From contig NW_004440095.1 of assembly GCF_000330505.1 (NCBI RefSeq), forward strand, positions 177,386-241,385: a DNA stretch of 64,000 nt, read 5' to 3'. Positions 61,768-64,000 of this stretch are shown piece by piece. The first letter of the stretch is position 1. The number at the start of each line of letters is the position of its first letter. The position numbers and the translations under genes were made by a program. The notes beneath the pieces were generated by a model. That model was given only the letters and a program-made list of their open reading frames with translations, was not told the origin of the DNA and searched no databases. This DNA comes from Entamoeba invadens IP1 (Eukaryota; Evosea; Mastigamoebida; Endamoebidae).

Positions 61768-64000
61768 TATGTATTACAATGATAAACTCAAACAATAAAA
61801 AAATGACACGTAATTTTAATAAAATTGTGTATTTTTAATGTCAACTTAAAGACTACCTGGAAATTACTTTTAATATCTTATTTGCACGTGTGTGAGTTAC
61901 AAATCAGAATAAAAATTATTGTAAATTATGATAATCTTTTGATTTTTCATTTAAGCTTTTTGTTTGATGTTTCATATTTACACATTTGAAAGTTACCACT
62001 TTTTGTTTTAAGGCTGTTATTCACAATGAAATTGAAGCTTTAAACAGTAGAACCTTCTACACCAAACATATTAATTAAATTATTGAAAATTGGCATTTGA
62101 TGGGTGCCCCATTTTACTTTATTGTAAGTGTTGTGGTGTTATCGAAATAAATATGTTTACTATTGAGTCTTGTAATATGAAAAATATTAAAATGATTATC
62201 AAGAACAATAATTGTATATAATATCTCACTCAGTAGTATTTATAAACAAAAAGATTTTGAATGAAAAATGAAGATATTTAAGTAGTTACACAATTAAATA
62301 AATGATAATTGTTTTTATTAAATTTTTCTTTTCAACAAAATATCAAACCAATTACATAAAAAAAAGATAATTAATAATTGAAAAAACAATGTCATTAACA
62401 GTTGTTATTCAACTGTAATTTTTATTTAACAATTACAATTGTATTAAAAATATCATATATGTGTTATTAATTTATTTAATCATTTAATCGTGTTGATAAC
62501 TTTGTTATGTGAATATTCGAAAACATTTTATTTTAAAAGTTAATTAATTTGTATTTTTCTGCTTATCAATAAATTATTTTAGTCTTACACATCTAATTTT
62601 TTAATATACTTTAATTTTATATATAAATCAGCGTTTATTGCCAAAAAGTGTAGTATTCATTAAATACATTATTGTTACTACAATATTTATTATATATTTA
62701 CAATATATTGTTAATTATATATCCCCTGTTTTTAGATTAAATATGTTGAGTCTGTAAAATACACACATAATTATTATTTACATTTTAACCTTTTATATGA
62801 TTCATCGACGTTATTATTAAACGTTCAAAACAACATTAAATATATAAATTATCGTGTATTGTATAACCAATGTGTTACACTCTTTTGTTGATTTTTGTTA
62901 TTTACCCGAAGCAAGTGCCGCTCAATAGATAATACCGTTAGTATATATTTGACGTGATTTAAATATGTTATATCAAAATGTGAATTCAGTCGAGCAAAGA
63001 ACTCACAAAATAATTTTTTAAAAAAATGATAAAATTGTGTGGATATTTTAAATTGTTAAAAATAATAAAAATAAATTTGATTTTTTATTCTTTTTGAAAA
63101 TATACACACGATTATATCATAACAATTAAAATTTCCGATATTTTTATTGTTTTATTTTTTTGTTAGGGCATACTAGTGGATGGACGTCTATCCACTGGAT
63201 AAGCGTCCATCCAGTGGATACACGCTTTTTTGCTGGATACAAATAATTTTTAGTAAAATAAAGTCAATTTTGTCATTAAAAAAGCATTCATTTTCAAATA
63301 ATAAGAATTCTTTTTAAAAAAATAATATCACCAAATGGTGTAATCTGCCACATAACAACAACATTTTTTTTTCATTTGATATGTTAATAATTATACTTTT
63401 ATAAACATTATTTTTTTAATTTAACAATTTTTTTAATTAACACGCTATTTTATAAACAATAACGTTAATTTTTTACTTAATTGAATACATTGATTTCAAT
63501 TAAATTTGTTCGTTATTATCTGCTCATTATTTGAAAAACTACTCGTTAAATAACATATTAAAAATATCAAAACAAAACTGTTTTTTAAATTGGTTTTTAT
63601 AAAGGTATCAGATAAATGATCTTGTTAATGATACATAGTAATGATGAGTAATTTACACTCTGGTCTACAAAATGTATTCCGATATTCCAAGTATAGTTTT
63701 ATGTTGGTAGCTGAATTAAAAGTATAGTAATACAAAAAATGAAGAACTTGAAATAAATTTGGGTAATTTTTTTCAAAATTTTGGGAGATCGCCCTAAAAA
63801 GTTGCTGTGGATGGATCGATTTCGGTGGATGCGTTAAAACAGCTATATTTAAGCTATTATATCGGGATGTTTGATTTATGGGATTTTTGACGTTTTAAAC
63901 AAAAACCAAAAAAATATCGGTAAAATCTGTAAATTGTTAATTTAGAAATTACACCGACTATAATTGTATGACCGTTATAAAAAACAAACAAATAGATATC
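61768..64000. other. 2.2-kb AT desert to the window end
   Basis: No open frame worth calling on either strand. The only distinct feature is the inverted-repeat cluster at 63175-63240. A related GTGGATG motif recurs at about 63806-63830. Confidence 0.5.
63175..63240. repeat. Nested inverted-repeat cluster of TGGAT/ATCCA motifs
   Basis: TATCCACTGGAT (63189-63200) and ATCCAGTGGATA (63209-63220) are perfect 12-bp complements with an 8-base loop. Just outside, GTGGATGGACG (63177-63187) is complementary to CGTCCATCCA within 63204-63213, so two alternative hairpins compete. The block is markedly GC-richer than its surroundings and may be a transposon end or a structured RNA. Confidence 0.6.

Noticed and set aside
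1..64000. tRNA, rRNA, LINE/SINE and CRISPR features
   Set aside because: Read both strands for tRNA B-box sequence, rRNA blocks, reverse transcriptase motifs and regular repeat-spacer arrays and saw none.

Overview
The window is about 64 kb of very AT-rich eukaryotic nuclear DNA. The evidence points to the genus Entamoeba, and the transposon load fits E. invadens best; this is inference, not a database match. Genes are compact and separated by A/T deserts. The introns I could reconstruct start GTTTGT and usually end TAG. Other Entamoeba-type markers are BspA-like and other leucine-rich repeat proteins, a transmembrane TKL kinase with CxxC-rich ectodomain, and GAACT elements just upstream of many start codons.

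Layout. 1-13.6 kb: the 3' part of a glycogen branching enzyme, an EF-hand protein, Utp14, alpha-SNAP (minus, with a C-terminal exon beyond an intron), two unrecognised proteins and HIRA. 13.7-18.1 kb: an Abp1-like ADF-H/SH3 protein, F-actin capping protein beta and a class B DnaJ, all minus. 19-31 kb: a NET-domain protein, a BspA-like protein, Mob1, a long LRR-like protein, a divergent actin-related protein, a DUF2009/UPF0652 protein and a three-exon RhoGAP. 31.9-41.7 kb: a Yak1/DYRK kinase, a five-exon four-span membrane protein, a C2/EF-hand protein, a Nup54-like nucleoporin and a three-exon Dbp5-type helicase. 42-49.8 kb: an unrecognised protein, coactosin, a MacroD-like macrodomain protein, and an LRR protein cut by a 100-N assembly gap.

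49.9-64 kb is accessory. It holds an inverted repeat beside the gap; a structurally complete pogo/Tigger-type transposon (TA duplication, 44-bp terminal repeats, one long transposase frame broken only by three TGA codons); a receptor-like TKL kinase gene broken by three frameshifts; and a complete Mutator-like element (perfect 9-bp duplication, about 270-300 bp inverted repeats, decayed transposase). The last 2.2 kb is an A/T desert with a small nested inverted repeat.

Working together: Abp1-like, capping protein beta, coactosin, an actin-related protein and a RhoGAP are all actin-cytoskeleton functions. Utp14 (ribosome assembly), Dbp5 and Nup54 (mRNA export), HIRA and the NET protein (chromatin) and alpha-SNAP (membrane fusion) are core housekeeping genes. 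Several exons were recovered only by reading through introns, so plain ORF-based models of alpha-SNAP, Dbp5, RhoGAP, Yak1 and the four-span protein would be truncated.
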